DNA of 48,995 bases from Oscillospiraceae bacterium (GCA_009777635.1 WRLK01000021.1:1-48995), one strand, 5' to 3'; numbered from the stretch's first letter, positions 7,512 to 15,978 are shown. Made by a program: numbers and translations. Notes: a model not told the origin generated them from the sequence alone.

Positions 7512-8189
7512 TCACAGCTTCCAATGATTTAAAAAGGCTTGGGCGGCCTTGCTTTGAGGCTCGTGTAACACCTGCTTTGATTCGCCGTGCTCCGCGATTA
7601 AGCCCTGCTGCAGAAAAATCACTTGATTGGCAAGGCGCATAGCCTGCGCGGGCGAATGCGTCGCGAAGATAACGGTACAGCCGGTTTCGCCGCAATAATT
7701 CAGCAGGGCCTTTTCCAAAAGATCAATCCCGTTTAAATCGGTGGACGCTGTCGGCTCGTCCAAAAGCAGGAGCTTCCTTTGTATGGCTATGATCCTTGCG
7801 AATGCGATTCTTTGCGTTTCGCCGCCCGAAAGCTTGGATGCGTCGGCGTTTATAAGGGTGCTCATGCCCACTGCTCCGATCGCGGACTTTGCGATTTCTT
7901 TGCGGTTTGGGCAAGCGTCTATCGCCATCGTTACATTCCGAAGCACTGAAAAGGAAAATCCATATGGCTTCTGCGGCATATAACCCACCGCATTTTTTCC
8001 GGCGGCTTCCGATTGAACCGTTCCCTCCGTAGGCTTGATAATCCCCGCCAGAATCTTGAGCAAGGTACTCTTGCCTGAACCGTTCGCGCCTAAAAGCGCG
8101 TACCTTTTCCCCTGTTCAAAGCAAAGCGATGGAACATCCAGCACGCATCGGCCCGTATATTCTTTCCTGACGCCTAAAACCTGGATCAT
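7512..8189 (-). CDS. tupC: Tungstate ABC transporter ATP-binding protein TupC
   Basis: A 225-residue ABC ATPase that powers tungstate import. Walker A GANGSGKST (about 34-42), signature LSGGETQR and Walker B LLLLDEPTAS are all present, as is the H-loop in ATHSPAQ. The start overlaps the tupB stop as ATGA and GGAGGAGG precedes it. Specificity is inferred from the neighbours tupB and tupA; the ATPase alone could be molybdate- or phosphate-type. Last gene of the mop-tupABC operon. Confidence 0.88.
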   Translation of the reverse strand: MIQVLGVRKEYTGRCVLDVPSLCFEQGKRYALLGANGSGKSTLLKILAGIIKPTEGTVQSEAAGKNAVGYMPQKPYGFSFSVLRNVTMAIDACPNRKEIAKSAIGAVGMSTLINADASKLSGGETQRIAFARIIAIQRKLLLLDEPTASTDLNGIDLLEKALLNYCGETGCTVIFATHSPAQAMRLANQVIFLQQGLIAEHGESKQVLHEPQSKAAQAFLNHWKL

Positions 8190-8869
8190 GCGTCCTCCTC
8201 CTTTGAGAAGAAGTGCGCGAAGCCGTTGATCAAAAAGGCAATCAGCAACAAGACCCCTCCCAGGGCGACCGCGGTATTAAAACGCCCCATATTCGTGGCC
8301 ATCATGATTGTAGTGGTCATCACACGCGTTTTATGCTGTATGTTGCCGCCTGCAATCTGAACGGCTCCGACCTCCGCGATGGCGCGGCCAAAACCTGTGA
8401 GCAAAACGGCGATCATCTGGCGCCTGCATTCGAAAAGCGTATAGCTAAGGCTCTTGGAAGGTGAAAGCCCGATGCCGCGCGCCGTTTCGGCGACCTGCTT
8501 ATAACGCACGCCCACCGTGTTGGCCGTAAGCCCCGTAATGATAGGTGTAATCAGCACTACCTGAGCTGTGACCATAGCTTCTAAGGAATAAAGAAGTCTT
8601 AGGTGTCCAAGCGGCCCGCTGTTTGACAGGATCAGAAATACAATGAGGCCCCCCACAACAGGAGGCATGCCCATCAAGGTGGTTGTCACGCGTATCACGA
8701 GACCGCGCCCCGGGAATTTTAAGCATCCTAAAATCACGCCGAAAGGAATCCCCACGGCCGATGAAATCAGCACGGAGAAAAACGACATCCTCAAAGTAAG
8801 CCATATGATTTTCCGAAGCTCGTCGTCGGGCCCAAACAAAAGCCCGGCGACGTCGTTGACCGCTTGCAT
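8186..8869 (-). CDS. tupB: Tungstate ABC transporter permease TupB
   Basis: Integral membrane permease with about five to six hydrophobic helices and the EAA-loop region (VAETARGIGLSPSKS) typical of ModB/TupB-type subunits; the segment GRAIAEVGAVQIAGGN is characteristic of the Tup branch. I chose the ATG at 8869 (227 residues, 4 bases after the tupA stop); an ATG at 8926 would overlap tupA by about 50 bases and add 19 residues. Neither has a strong ribosome-binding site, so translation is probably coupled to tupA. Confidence 0.85.
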   Translation of the reverse strand: MQAVNDVAGLLFGPDDELRKIIWLTLRMSFFSVLISSAVGIPFGVILGCLKFPGRGLVIRVTTTLMGMPPVVGGLIVFLILSNSGPLGHLRLLYSLEAMVTAQVVLITPIITGLTANTVGVRYKQVAETARGIGLSPSKSLSYTLFECRRQMIAVLLTGFGRAIAEVGAVQIAGGNIQHKTRVMTTTIMMATNMGRFNTAVALGGVLLLIAFLINGFAHFFSKEEDA

Positions 8870-8873
8870 ACAA

Positions 8874-9803
8874 TCAATCCATAGCAAAGAATAACTGCTC
8901 GCCGTACTCCGCCATGCCGTATGCATTTATCATGTCAAGCCCTTTTTTGGAGGTCATCCATTCCATAAAAGCGTCGGCGCCCGCCTTGTTTGTGTTCTCC
9001 CAGCGCTGCTCCGATATGGCGATGATGGAATATGTGTTCTGCATTTCCTCCGATTTTTCAAGGAGTATCTCCATCGTATCGCGAAGCTCATGCGCTAAAT
9101 ATGTGGATTTATCGGTTAAGATATATCCGCCCGTTTCGCTTGCGATATTAAGGGACGCCCCCATGCCCTGACCGGTGCTCACGTACCAGTCTTCGCCTTC
9201 CGGCTCTATTTCGGCGATTCCCCAAATCCTCATTTCCGCTGAGTGCGTACCGGATTCATCCCCGCGCGAGACAAAGGTTGCGCCCTGTGTCTCGGAGATT
9301 TTCCTAAAAGCCTCGGATGCGTCTGTGCAGTCGCGAACGCCCGCCGGGTCGTCTGAAGGCCCTACAATTACAAAGAAGTTGTACATGAACGGCACCCTCT
9401 CCTCGCCGAAGCCCTCTTCGACGAAGTCCCTCTCGGCGGCAGGCGAGTGGGTCAAAAGGCTGTCGGCGTCGCCTGTACGCCCCTTTTCAATCGCGGCGCC
9501 GGAGCCCGCTGATGTGATTTCCAGTTTAAATCCGGTATCCTTTTCAAATTCAGGCTGCAAATACGACAACAAGCCGGAGTCGTTGACCGAAGTGGTCGTG
9601 GAAAGCCTGATTACAGGGTTTTCGGGAGCGGGTTCCGGCTCCGGTTCCGGTTCCGGCTGAGGCGCGGGTTCCGGCGCGGGGGCGGCGGCCTGAGGCTCCG
9701 GTTCGGCGGGACCGGGGTTCTGATTGCCGCAAGCGGTTAGGCCTAGCGCCAGAACAAGCAAAGCTGTTAACAGCAAGGTTAATATTTTTTTTGACTTTTT
9801 CAT
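8874..9803 (-). CDS. tupA: Tungstate-binding lipoprotein TupA
   Basis: A 309-residue extracytoplasmic binding protein anchored as a lipoprotein: hydrophobic signal then lipobox LTACG with Cys26. A Pro/Glu-rich tether (about 31-62, with PEPEPEPEP) separates anchor and domain. The mature domain opens with RLSTTTSVNDSGLL; the TTTS motif and SRGDESGTH are hallmarks of TupA/WtpA-like oxyanion binding and distinguish it from ModA. A GAGGAGAG site precedes the ATG. It delivers tungstate to TupBC, supplying tungsten enzymes such as aldehyde:ferredoxin oxidoreductase or formate dehydrogenase, none of which is in this window. Confidence 0.9.
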   Translation of the reverse strand: MKKSKKILTLLLTALLVLALGLTACGNQNPGPAEPEPQAAAPAPEPAPQPEPEPEPEPAPENPVIRLSTTTSVNDSGLLSYLQPEFEKDTGFKLEITSAGSGAAIEKGRTGDADSLLTHSPAAERDFVEEGFGEERVPFMYNFFVIVGPSDDPAGVRDCTDASEAFRKISETQGATFVSRGDESGTHSAEMRIWGIAEIEPEGEDWYVSTGQGMGASLNIASETGGYILTDKSTYLAHELRDTMEILLEKSEEMQNTYSIIAISEQRWENTNKAGADAFMEWMTSKKGLDMINAYGMAEYGEQLFFAMD

Positions 9804-9832
9804 TTTTGTTGTTCTCTCCTCTTTTTTCTGTA

Positions 9833-10042
9833 TTAATCTACTGCGACCATTACTGACGACGCCTTAATAACGGCGTAAGCCTCCGACCCGGCCTTAAGCC
9901 CAAGTGCTTTTGCGGAATCCACGGTGATGACCGAGGTAATTTGGTTGCCGCCGCCGATGTCGATTGTGACTACAGCGTTTACCGCTCCCTCTTTAATCTC
10001 TGCGACCTTGCCTTTTAACTGATTTCTTGCGCTCAACCTCAT
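9833..10042 (-). CDS. Mop-domain molybdate/tungstate-binding protein (molbindin)
   Basis: A 69-residue single Mop (TOBE-like) domain. The opening MRLSARNQLKGKVAEI and the VNAVVTIDIGGG segment are typical of molbindins, which store or buffer molybdate/tungstate oxyanions as multimers in the cytoplasm. I chose the ATG at 10042 because GGGAGTGA lies 5 bases upstream; a longer frame to 10114 would run through the leader terminator. First gene of the operon with tupABC, behind a 200-base leader. Confidence 0.88.
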   Translation of the reverse strand: MRLSARNQLKGKVAEIKEGAVNAVVTIDIGGGNQITSVITVDSAKALGLKAGSEAYAVIKASSVMVAVD

Positions 10043-10250
10043 GATGCTCACTCCCAATTGTTTTTTTGTAAATAAAAAACGCCCCAAAGGACGTACAAAA
10101 CCTGACGGCGGCAAGCCTTGTCATACTCCTTTTCACACGGAAGGCATATGCGTTTCCACATAAACCCTAGGGGGTGTCGTCAATAGAACAAACCCTAACG
10201 TTTTACCGGCATAGCAATCGCCTTAGCCCAGTAAAATCGAAGTAAATTGT
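10043..10250 (-). promoter_or_regulatory. Long 5' leader of mop-tupABC with terminator: candidate riboswitch
   Basis: Between a strong minus-strand promoter (10257-10285) and mop lies a leader of about 205 bases. It holds a 9-bp stem (TTTTACTGG with CCGGTAAAA), a GNRA-capped hairpin (ATGTG-GAAA-CGCAT) and, just before the ribosome-binding site, a terminator (ACGTCC with GGGGCGT followed by TTTTTT; 10065-10094). The architecture is that of a transcription-attenuating riboswitch. A molybdenum/tungsten cofactor RNA is the obvious idea from context, but I could not match its conserved core by eye. Confidence 0.5.
10065..10094 (-). terminator. Leader terminator upstream of mop
   Basis: Six-pair stem ACGTCC/GGGGCGT (one G-T pair, one bulge) followed by a T6 run on the minus strand, 25-40 bases before the mop start. 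Confidence 0.6.
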
Positions 10251-10256
10251 AAATAT

Positions 10257-10285
10257 ATCTTATATTTTAATTTGACAAATGTCAA
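10257..10285 (-). promoter_or_regulatory. Promoter of mop-tupABC with overlapping palindrome
   Basis: Minus strand: consensus TTGACA (10280-10285), 17-base spacer, TAAGAT (10257-10262). The -35 lies within the palindrome TTGACA-AA-TGTCAA (10272-10285), a possible repressor operator. Confidence 0.65.
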
Positions 10286-10356
10286 GAAGTTTTTGATAAA
10301 TTTTTAACACATTAATTTGCCGGTGAAAAACCACGATGCAAGTCCTCCAAAACGGG

Positions 10357-10388
10357 AAAAGCGCCCGGCATAAGGCCCGGGCGCTTTT
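10357..10388 (-). terminator. Terminator of the sugar ABC ATPase gene
   Basis: AAAAGCGCCCGG and CCGGGCGCTTTT form a 12-bp stem just after the stop codon. Confidence 0.85.
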
Positions 10389-10399
10389 GATTGGATGCT

Positions 10400-11518
10400 T
10401 TAATTAATAATCGTCTTTTCAGTTTCTTTGTCGAACAAATGGATTTTTGACGGATCGATCGCGATTTTAAGTTCGTCGTTCGCTTTGATTACGTTGCGCG
10501 GCGAAACCCTTGCGATCCAGTTTTGGCCGGCGCTTGTGAAGTAAAGGTATGTCTCTGCGCCCATCATTTCGCTGACTTCAACCTTAGCGTCGAGTATTCC
10601 GGTTTTCGCGACGGAAAGGAACATCTCCTCGTTGTGCAGATGCTCGGGGCGGATGCCCATGACAACTTCCTTGCCGACGTAGGACTTTGCAGCCTCAATT
10701 TTTGAATCAGGCAGCTCGACCAGGATTTTTTTGCCTTCCTCGCCGAATTCCACGGAATAAGTATCGCCGGTCTTTATGACTTTTGCTTCTATGAAGTTCA
10801 TCTGAGGGGAACCCATGAAGCCTGCGACAAATGTGTTGCAGGGGTTTGCGTAGAGGTTCGCGGGGGAATCCACCTGCTGGATAAAGCCGTCCTTCATAAC
10901 AACGATGCGGTCGCCCATTGTCATGGCTTCAACCTGGTCGTGCGTAACGTAGATGAACGTCGTGCCGAGGCGGTGGTGCAGTTTTGCAAGCTCGGTGCGC
11001 ATTTGCGCCCTTAGCTTTGCGTCAAGGTTCGAAAGCGGCTCGTCAAGAAGGAAGACCTTCGGCTCACGGACAATCGCGCGTCCGAGCGCTACGCGCTGGC
11101 GCTGACCGCCTGAAAGCGCTTTCGGCTTGCGGTCGAGAAGATGCGTGATGTCAAGGATTTGCGCGGCTTCATCCACGCGGCGTTTGATTTCGTCTTTCGG
11201 CGTCTTGCGGAGCTTTAAGCCGAACGCCATGTTATCGAAAACTGTCATGTGCGGGTAGAGAGCATAGTTTTGGAACACCATAGCGATGTCCCTGTCTTTC
11301 GGAGCCACGTCGTTGACGAGTGCGTCACCGATATAAAGTTCGCCTTCGGAAATTTCTTCGAGACCCGCGATCATTCTCAGCGTTGTGGATTTTCCGCAAC
11401 CGGAAGGTCCGACCAGAATGATGAACTCTTTGTCTGCAATCTCGAGACAAAAGTCTGTGACCGCCGTTACGCCACCCGGGTATCTCTTATACATATTGCG
11501 CAGGGATAGACTTGCCAT
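10400..11518 (-). CDS. Sugar ABC transporter ATP-binding protein (MsmK/UgpC/MalK family)
   Basis: A 372-residue carbohydrate-type ABC ATPase with Walker A GPSGCGKST (37-45), the Q-loop, signature LSGGQRQRV, Walker B VFLLDEPLSNLD and the H-loop VTHDQVEAMT, followed by a C-terminal TOBE/OB regulatory region (about 235-370). GTTAGGAGGT precedes the ATG. No permease or binding-protein genes are near, so it is probably a shared ATPase energising several sugar importers encoded elsewhere, as MsmK does in other Firmicutes. Its own promoter and terminator make it monocistronic. Confidence 0.93.
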   Translation of the reverse strand: MASLSLRNMYKRYPGGVTAVTDFCLEIADKEFIILVGPSGCGKSTTLRMIAGLEEISEGELYIGDALVNDVAPKDRDIAMVFQNYALYPHMTVFDNMAFGLKLRKTPKDEIKRRVDEAAQILDITHLLDRKPKALSGGQRQRVALGRAIVREPKVFLLDEPLSNLDAKLRAQMRTELAKLHHRLGTTFIYVTHDQVEAMTMGDRIVVMKDGFIQQVDSPANLYANPCNTFVAGFMGSPQMNFIEAKVIKTGDTYSVEFGEEGKKILVELPDSKIEAAKSYVGKEVVMGIRPEHLHNEEMFLSVAKTGILDAKVEVSEMMGAETYLYFTSAGQNWIARVSPRNVIKANDELKIAIDPSKIHLFDKETEKTIIN

Positions 11519-11575
11519 AATTTACCTCCTAACAAATTTTGCGGCCTCTGCCGCCCGTGACTCTCTACAAAATAT

Positions 11576-11604
11576 ATTTTACATGAAAAATATGCGCGAA
11601 GCAA
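11576..11604 (-). promoter_or_regulatory. Candidate promoter of the sugar ABC ATPase gene
   Basis: Minus strand: TTGCTT (11599-11604), 17-base spacer, TAAAAT (11576-11581). Confidence 0.5.
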
Positions 11605-11770
11605 TCAGCTATATCCCCAAATTTCGAAAATAGACTTTATTGATAATATCCAGTAAAACACACCGCAAAACAAACATGTGTAAAAAATATACAAACAAAG
11701 GATATGTTTTTAGCGATATTGAATACCCGCGAGTTTCTTATACCGAAAAATGACCGGCGCATAAAACCGC

Positions 11771-11799
11771 TTGTTCGCATCGTAAAAATATAATATAAT
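11771..11799 (+). promoter_or_regulatory. Candidate vegetative promoter upstream of tepA
   Basis: TTGTTC (11771-11776), 17-base spacer, perfect TATAAT (11794-11799). Confidence 0.5.
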
Positions 11800-11917
11800 A
11801 TGAAATTGAAAATCAAAGATGAAAAACCTTCAATAAAGGCATATATTTTACCGTCTGCATAATAGAAATCTTCGTGTTAACAATAAAGCTGTACCGTTTA
11901 ATAAGGAGACAGCTAAT

Positions 11918-12196
11918 ATGCATGAGGATGACATCCGCAAGGACGCGGAATACGAAGACGACGATTTAGGCGAAGAAATAGCGGAAGAACAAAACCGGCA
12001 GCAGGAACAAATCATCGAAACAGGCGCCGTTACCCCGACAAAGGGGAAGTTTGTTATCCATTGCCTTACAATAGTAGGTCATATTGTAATTATAGACAAT
12101 GCGCCAAGCCTGTGCGGTTCATACAGACGCAGCGCGGAAGCTTCCGGCGCTATTTCCAAAAAAAAATTTTGCGAAAAACAGATTATTATGTTATAA
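11918..12196 (+). CDS. tepA: 5' part of tepA (ClpP-like spore protease), interrupted by an intervening element
   Basis: The first 53-54 codons encode an acidic N-terminus and then VTPTKGKFVIHCLTIVG, the conserved start of TepA/YmfB-type ClpP-fold proteins. At 12078 the frame leaves homology and runs 39 codons into element DNA before stopping, giving a 92-residue dead-end product. The continuation, [20 protein letters not shown], is found at 16013 onward in the matching frame. AAGGAGACAG precedes the ATG. Joining 12078 to 16005 gives an uninterrupted 323-residue protein. In Bacillus, TepA has a reported role in degrading small acid-soluble spore proteins during outgrowth. Confidence 0.85.
   Translation: MHEDDIRKDAEYEDDDLGEEIAEEQNRQQEQIIETGAVTPTKGKFVIHCLTIVGHIVIIDNAPSLCGSYRRSAEASGAISKKKFCEKQIIML
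12067..12088. other. Left junction (attL) of the tepA element with a symmetric core
   Basis: TACAATA (12067-12073) and TATTGTA (12082-12088) are perfect inverted arms, and the dinucleotide GG (12077-12078) is at their exact centre. GG is also present at the right junction, as expected for a serine-recombinase crossover. Confidence 0.65.
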
Positions 12197-12322
12197 TTTT
12201 TAATGTATGAATTTTTACTGTTGGCATACATGGTTACATCAGTAAATATGTGGTCACTTCCGGACAGCTTGGAGCTGTTGACAAGCCCTAAAATTTGCGA
12301 TTTGGAACAGGAGAATGGAACG

Positions 12323-13942
12323 ATGAAAGCAAAGCACAGAATTCTATCGCTCATTATCACGGTTGTAATGATCTTGAGCATGGCGCCGGCCGCGTTTGCC
12401 ACTACTATCGACGAATATGGCAACAGCTTTTTCAGAGAAATAAGTTTTACAACTTATGGGGAAAACGGTAGGAGCTTCAGAGCATCATACGTCAACTATT
12501 TAGGTACGTCAACTCCAGGAAACACATTCACAACCGAGGGGTTTACCATTACCAGAGACGGTATGAATGCTTACTCAGTCGAGTACGATGATAGCATGGT
12601 TTCCTTTACTGACGATCTATACACCACACCAACGCAGATATTGAGTTTTATCTTTGCAGAAGAGCCGTCGTACGTGGAGTATTCAACAGCTGGTTCCAGC
12701 TTTGAAGACTTGCCAAAATTCACCGGTTATTCTACACCGTTTCCTAATTACACGGTACAGCAGGGTGTTGACATGACAACCCAACAACCTGTGTATTCTA
12801 TAGGTTTTAATGGTTTTTATGGTACAGCCTTCCCCAATGGATATGACGGTATAACCTTAAGCTTTGGCACGGACGAAGGCACATTTAATGTCGCGTTCAG
12901 CGGCGACGGCTCAGGGTTTGTAAGCAGTACTCCCACCGCTGTTTCACCGGGCAATCCCAGCGGTTTTTTTAATGACGTTGCTGTAAGCGATCAGTTTAAT
13001 ATAAATGTGAAACTTGGCAGCGCCGAGGAAGCAAAAATCTTAGTTACAGACCTTTATGACACTGAGGTACCCAGCAGCGTTTTATCGGTATCAAGTACAT
13101 CCCTTACCTCCGATGGCTCCTTTATCGTTACTGCCAATGAATTGGGCAATGCTGTCGTCATTGTGCGTTTCTATGATGGGGATGGCAACCGAACGGGCGG
13201 TGGCAGTCATGATAGACATTTCTACTTCTTTGTGGATCGCAGCTGGGAGGGTCCCACAACCCATCCCGGCAGTTCCGTTGGCGGCGGCGGTTCATCTGGC
13301 TCCGGCAGCAGTAATGCTGGCGGCGGTGGCGCAGCACAGACAACCCCCACGGTTCCCGCCAACGCACCGCAGACCGTGACCCAAGCGGCGGCGAATACCG
13401 CAACGCAAAACGCTGTAGCGGCGGCAATTGCGGAGGGGTCAACCACAGCCACGGCGAATATCAAAAACCCCAGCGAGATCAGCCTGTCCAATCTGCAAGC
13501 GATGGCAGCCGCCGCAACCGGCGCGGGAATGGATTCAATCCGGCTACAAGCCGACAGCATGACCGCGAATAACCGGGCGGTGGATGTGCGCATTACGCTG
13601 GATCCCGCGCAGTCCACGCAAGATTTGAACCTTTCGGCTTCTACGACAAACGCGCAAGCTACGCGCACGACAAACACATTCACACGATTCTTCAGCAATG
13701 ATGTGATGACCGTTTCCCTCGGACAGCAGGGCGACTTCGGCCAGACCGTCACGATTGCGGCGCGGCTGAACCCCGAGCTTAACACAGATAATCTTACGTT
13801 TTACGCTTACGACCGGGAAACGAACACTTACAAGCAAATCCGTGAGCCGAACTACAGAATCGACTCGAACGGGTATGTGCATTTTCAAACCACACTTGCC
13901 GGGGATATTGTCATAAGTGATGGGGTTTTGTCGAGAAGGTAG
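12323..13942 (+). CDS. Secreted protein with Gly/Ser-rich linker and C-terminal beta module, cargo of the tepA element
   Basis: A 539-residue exported protein of unknown function. The signal peptide ends at PAAFA; I chose the ATG at 12323, preceded by AACAGGAGAATGG, because the longer frame adds 40 residues ahead of the signal. The N-terminal part (about 27-340) is rich in Tyr, Thr and Asn. A Gly/Ser linker (about 345-370) leads to a roughly 200-residue Ala/Thr-rich region ending in YRIDSNGYVHFQTTLAGDIV. That C-terminal module, linker included, is clearly shared with the chromosomal protein at 21031-22539. No sortase signal or S-layer repeats are seen. A cell-surface or matrix role is a guess. 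Confidence 0.8.
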   Translation: MKAKHRILSLIITVVMILSMAPAAFATTIDEYGNSFFREISFTTYGENGRSFRASYVNYLGTSTPGNTFTTEGFTITRDGMNAYSVEYDDSMVSFTDDLYTTPTQILSFIFAEEPSYVEYSTAGSSFEDLPKFTGYSTPFPNYTVQQGVDMTTQQPVYSIGFNGFYGTAFPNGYDGITLSFGTDEGTFNVAFSGDGSGFVSSTPTAVSPGNPSGFFNDVAVSDQFNINVKLGSAEEAKILVTDLYDTEVPSSVLSVSSTSLTSDGSFIVTANELGNAVVIVRFYDGDGNRTGGGSHDRHFYFFVDRSWEGPTTHPGSSVGGGGSSGSGSSNAGGGGAAQTTPTVPANAPQTVTQAAANTATQNAVAAAIAEGSTTATANIKNPSEISLSNLQAMAAAATGAGMDSIRLQADSMTANNRAVDVRITLDPAQSTQDLNLSASTTNAQATRTTNTFTRFFSNDVMTVSLGQQGDFGQTVTIAARLNPELNTDNLTFYAYDRETNTYKQIREPNYRIDSNGYVHFQTTLAGDIVISDGVLSRR

Positions 13943-13968
13943 AAATCCAGTTGCAGTTACAACATCAT

Positions 13969-14003
13969 AACGCCGTTAAGTTTTGCAGCTTAACGGCGTT
14001 TTT
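13969..14003 (+). terminator. Terminator of the element-borne secreted protein gene
   Basis: AACGCCGTTAAG and CTTAACGGCGTT form a perfect 12-bp stem followed by TTT. Confidence 0.88.
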
Positions 14004-14126
14004 GCCGTGCCATTTTTGCGATATTTTTTTCTGACTTCAACCTCCTGTTCTAAAGGAATACATATTCGTATGCAAGAAGGATATACTAAACACCAACGAT
14101 GCAGACAAATGGAAGGAACGGTATTT

Positions 14127-14258
14127 ATGAGAATCACCGAGATTTTCAAGTCGGAATCAGATCGTGAACGCCGTAAAGCAGTCACGGAGCTGATGATAAA
14201 ACTTGAAAACAAGAAGCGAAAAGAAGCCGGGACCATAAAACCGTCAAAGGCTGGATAG
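14127..14258 (+). CDS. Small ORF of unknown function in the tepA element
   Basis: A 43-residue charged protein beginning MRITEIFKSESDRERRKAVT, with GGAAGGAA 9 bases upstream of its ATG. A longer frame starting at 13983 would begin inside the preceding terminator and is less likely. It ends just before a perfect terminator, so it is an independent unit. Helical and basic, it could be an accessory or excision-direction factor for the recombinase, but no homology is visible and the role is speculation from position. Confidence 0.5.
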   Translation: MRITEIFKSESDRERRKAVTELMIKLENKKRKEAGTIKPSKAG

Positions 14259-14269
14259 GCATAAATTGA

Positions 14270-14301
14270 TTAAGAGGCGCTAACATAGCGCCTCTTAAAT
14301 T
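14270..14301 (+). terminator. Terminator between small ORF and recombinase
   Basis: TTAAGAGGCGCTA and TAGCGCCTCTTAA form a perfect 13-bp stem with a three-base loop, followed by ATTT. Confidence 0.85.
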
Positions 14302-14331
14302 TCTGGTGTCCGGCAGAGGTTGCATTTGGCA

Positions 14332-14360
14332 TTGTAATTACCGGCACGATGCATTATAAT
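14332..14360 (+). promoter_or_regulatory. Promoter of the tepA-element recombinase
   Basis: TTGTAA (14332-14337), 17-base spacer, perfect TATAAT (14355-14360), 32 bases before the start codon: a vegetative-type promoter, not an obviously sporulation-specific one. Confidence 0.65.
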
Positions 14361-14391
14361 TAACACTAGTGCCGATATGGAGGGGCAATGT

Positions 14392-15978
14392 ATGGTATCA
14401 GCCGCTATTTATGTACGGTTATCTGAGGAAGATCGGACTAAATTGAATAAGGGTGATGACAGCGAATCCATCACCAATCAGCGCAATATGCTCACCGATT
14501 ACGCTTCCGAGCGCGGCTGGGACATCTATGATATTTATTCCGATGAAGATTATTCCGGCTCGGATGATACCCGCCCTGCGTTTAACAGGATGCTTTCGGA
14601 TGCCGAAGACCGCAAGTTCAGCGTTGTGCTTTGCAAATCCCTTTCCCGCTTTGCGCGTGACGTTGCGATGGTCGAGAAATACATCAACGGGCTTTTCATC
14701 GAGTGGCAAATTCGATTTATCAGTCTCACTGACTATGCGGACAGCTCCCAAAAGGGCAGCCGAAAGAATATCCAAATCAACTCGCTTGTCAACCAATGGT
14801 ACTTGGAAGACCTCTCCGAAAACATTAGAGCAACCATGACCGGCAAAAAGAAGCAAGGTCAGTATACCGGCGCATTTGCGCCATACGGTTACATAAAAGA
14901 CCCTGAGAACAAACACCGGATGGTCGTTGACGACGAGGCCGCCGCCGTGGTGCGTCGAATCTACCGGCTATATCTGGATGGTTACGGCAATAAGGCGATC
15001 GCAAACCTGCTCAATGATGAAGACATCCCATGCCCGAGCAAATACCGGCTCCTGAAAGGCTTCCATTCCAACCGAAAGGGGGAGGTTGCAGAAGGGCTAA
15101 GATGGTCGGACCACACGGTTTGGCACATCCTTCGCAACCCGAACTACGTGGGGGATTTGGTGCAGGGAAGATATGGAAAGCCCTCCTACAAATCCAAGAC
15201 ATCAAAGGAAAAGAAAAGTCCGGATGAATGGATTGTCGTTGAAGGAACGCACGAGCCCATTGTAAGCAAAGAGGATTATGAGCGTGTTCAAGCCGCCAAA
15301 ATCAGTCGTGGGCAGCATAACCGCAACGCCGGTACAAGCCGCGCTGTCTTGAATGTTTTCTCCGGGATCGTCAAATGCAAGCTCTGCGGCCGGTCGTTGG
15401 TTTTATCCGGTTCCGGCCGGTTAAACAAGGGCGCCCGATACCTGCGTTGTGCCGGAAGAAAATCCGGTATTGCTAATTGTACCTGTGCTATGGTAAAATA
15501 TGAGATGTTGGTCGATGAAATCACAGTCAGAGTTCGTGAACTCATCGCTGCGTACTGTGACCCCGAGCAACTGGAAAAACACGCCCACAAAAGAGACTTT
15601 AGCGGGGAGATCACATCGCTACAGAAAGCAAAGGATCGAAACCTGTTTGAGTTGAAGCGTGTCGGCGACGCTCTCAGCAGTTCGTATATCGACAAAACAA
15701 GCGGGGCTTTGTCTGAAGACGACTTCGCCTTAATCTCAACAAACCTTCGAGATAAGCGTGAAAAACTGGAGGATGAAGACAAGCATCTTCAGTCCCAGCT
15801 CGACAAGTTATTTGAAAAGCGGAATGCCGTAGACAGGATGAATCATATCATTACACAGTACCGTGACTTTCTGGAGCTTGACCGCGACATCATCCGGGCT
15901 TTCATTGAGGTTATCCGTGTGGGTGAGCGTGACAGCGAAACAAACGACTTCGATTTGGAGATTGTCTACAATCTCTAA
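14392..15978 (+). CDS. Large serine recombinase of the tepA intervening element
   Basis: A 528-residue large serine recombinase. The N-terminal resolvase domain carries IYVRLSEEDR with catalytic Ser11 and CKSLSRFARD. The recombinase domain (about 160-270) is followed by a zinc ribbon beginning CKLC (Cys329, Cys332) and a coiled-coil arm (about 400-480). I chose the ATG at 14392 because GGAGGGG sits 6 bases upstream; an ATG 15 bases earlier overlaps that site. It is diverged from the skin recombinase at 842-2461: different N-terminus and linker lengths. Its stop lies 26 bases before the right junction. It is the presumed integrase/excisionase of the element splitting tepA. Confidence 0.92.
   Translation: MVSAAIYVRLSEEDRTKLNKGDDSESITNQRNMLTDYASERGWDIYDIYSDEDYSGSDDTRPAFNRMLSDAEDRKFSVVLCKSLSRFARDVAMVEKYINGLFIEWQIRFISLTDYADSSQKGSRKNIQINSLVNQWYLEDLSENIRATMTGKKKQGQYTGAFAPYGYIKDPENKHRMVVDDEAAAVVRRIYRLYLDGYGNKAIANLLNDEDIPCPSKYRLLKGFHSNRKGEVAEGLRWSDHTVWHILRNPNYVGDLVQGRYGKPSYKSKTSKEKKSPDEWIVVEGTHEPIVSKEDYERVQAAKISRGQHNRNAGTSRAVLNVFSGIVKCKLCGRSLVLSGSGRLNKGARYLRCAGRKSGIANCTCAMVKYEMLVDEITVRVRELIAAYCDPEQLEKHAHKRDFSGEITSLQKAKDRNLFELKRVGDALSSSYIDKTSGALSEDDFALISTNLRDKREKLEDEDKHLQSQLDKLFEKRNAVDRMNHIITQYRDFLELDRDIIRAFIEVIRVGERDSETNDFDLEIVYNL

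Larger units (their letters stand above)
11519..11917. other. Divergent AT-rich intergenic region between the sugar ATPase and tepA
   Basis: About 400 AT-rich bases holding the two divergent promoters listed separately. A second candidate for tepA is CATAATA (11858-11864), which fits the forespore sigma-G/F -10 consensus, with a GCATA element 14 bases upstream, shorter than usual for sigma-G. No gene seen. Confidence 0.45.

Noticed and set aside
9175-9660. Plus-strand Ser/Gly-rich frame opposite tupA
   Set aside because: Its Gly-Ser repeats are the complement of the Pro-Glu tether of the lipoprotein; a shadow.
13222-13785. Minus-strand 187-codon frame opposite the element-borne secreted protein
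   Set aside because: A shadow of an Ala/Thr-rich gene; no start context.
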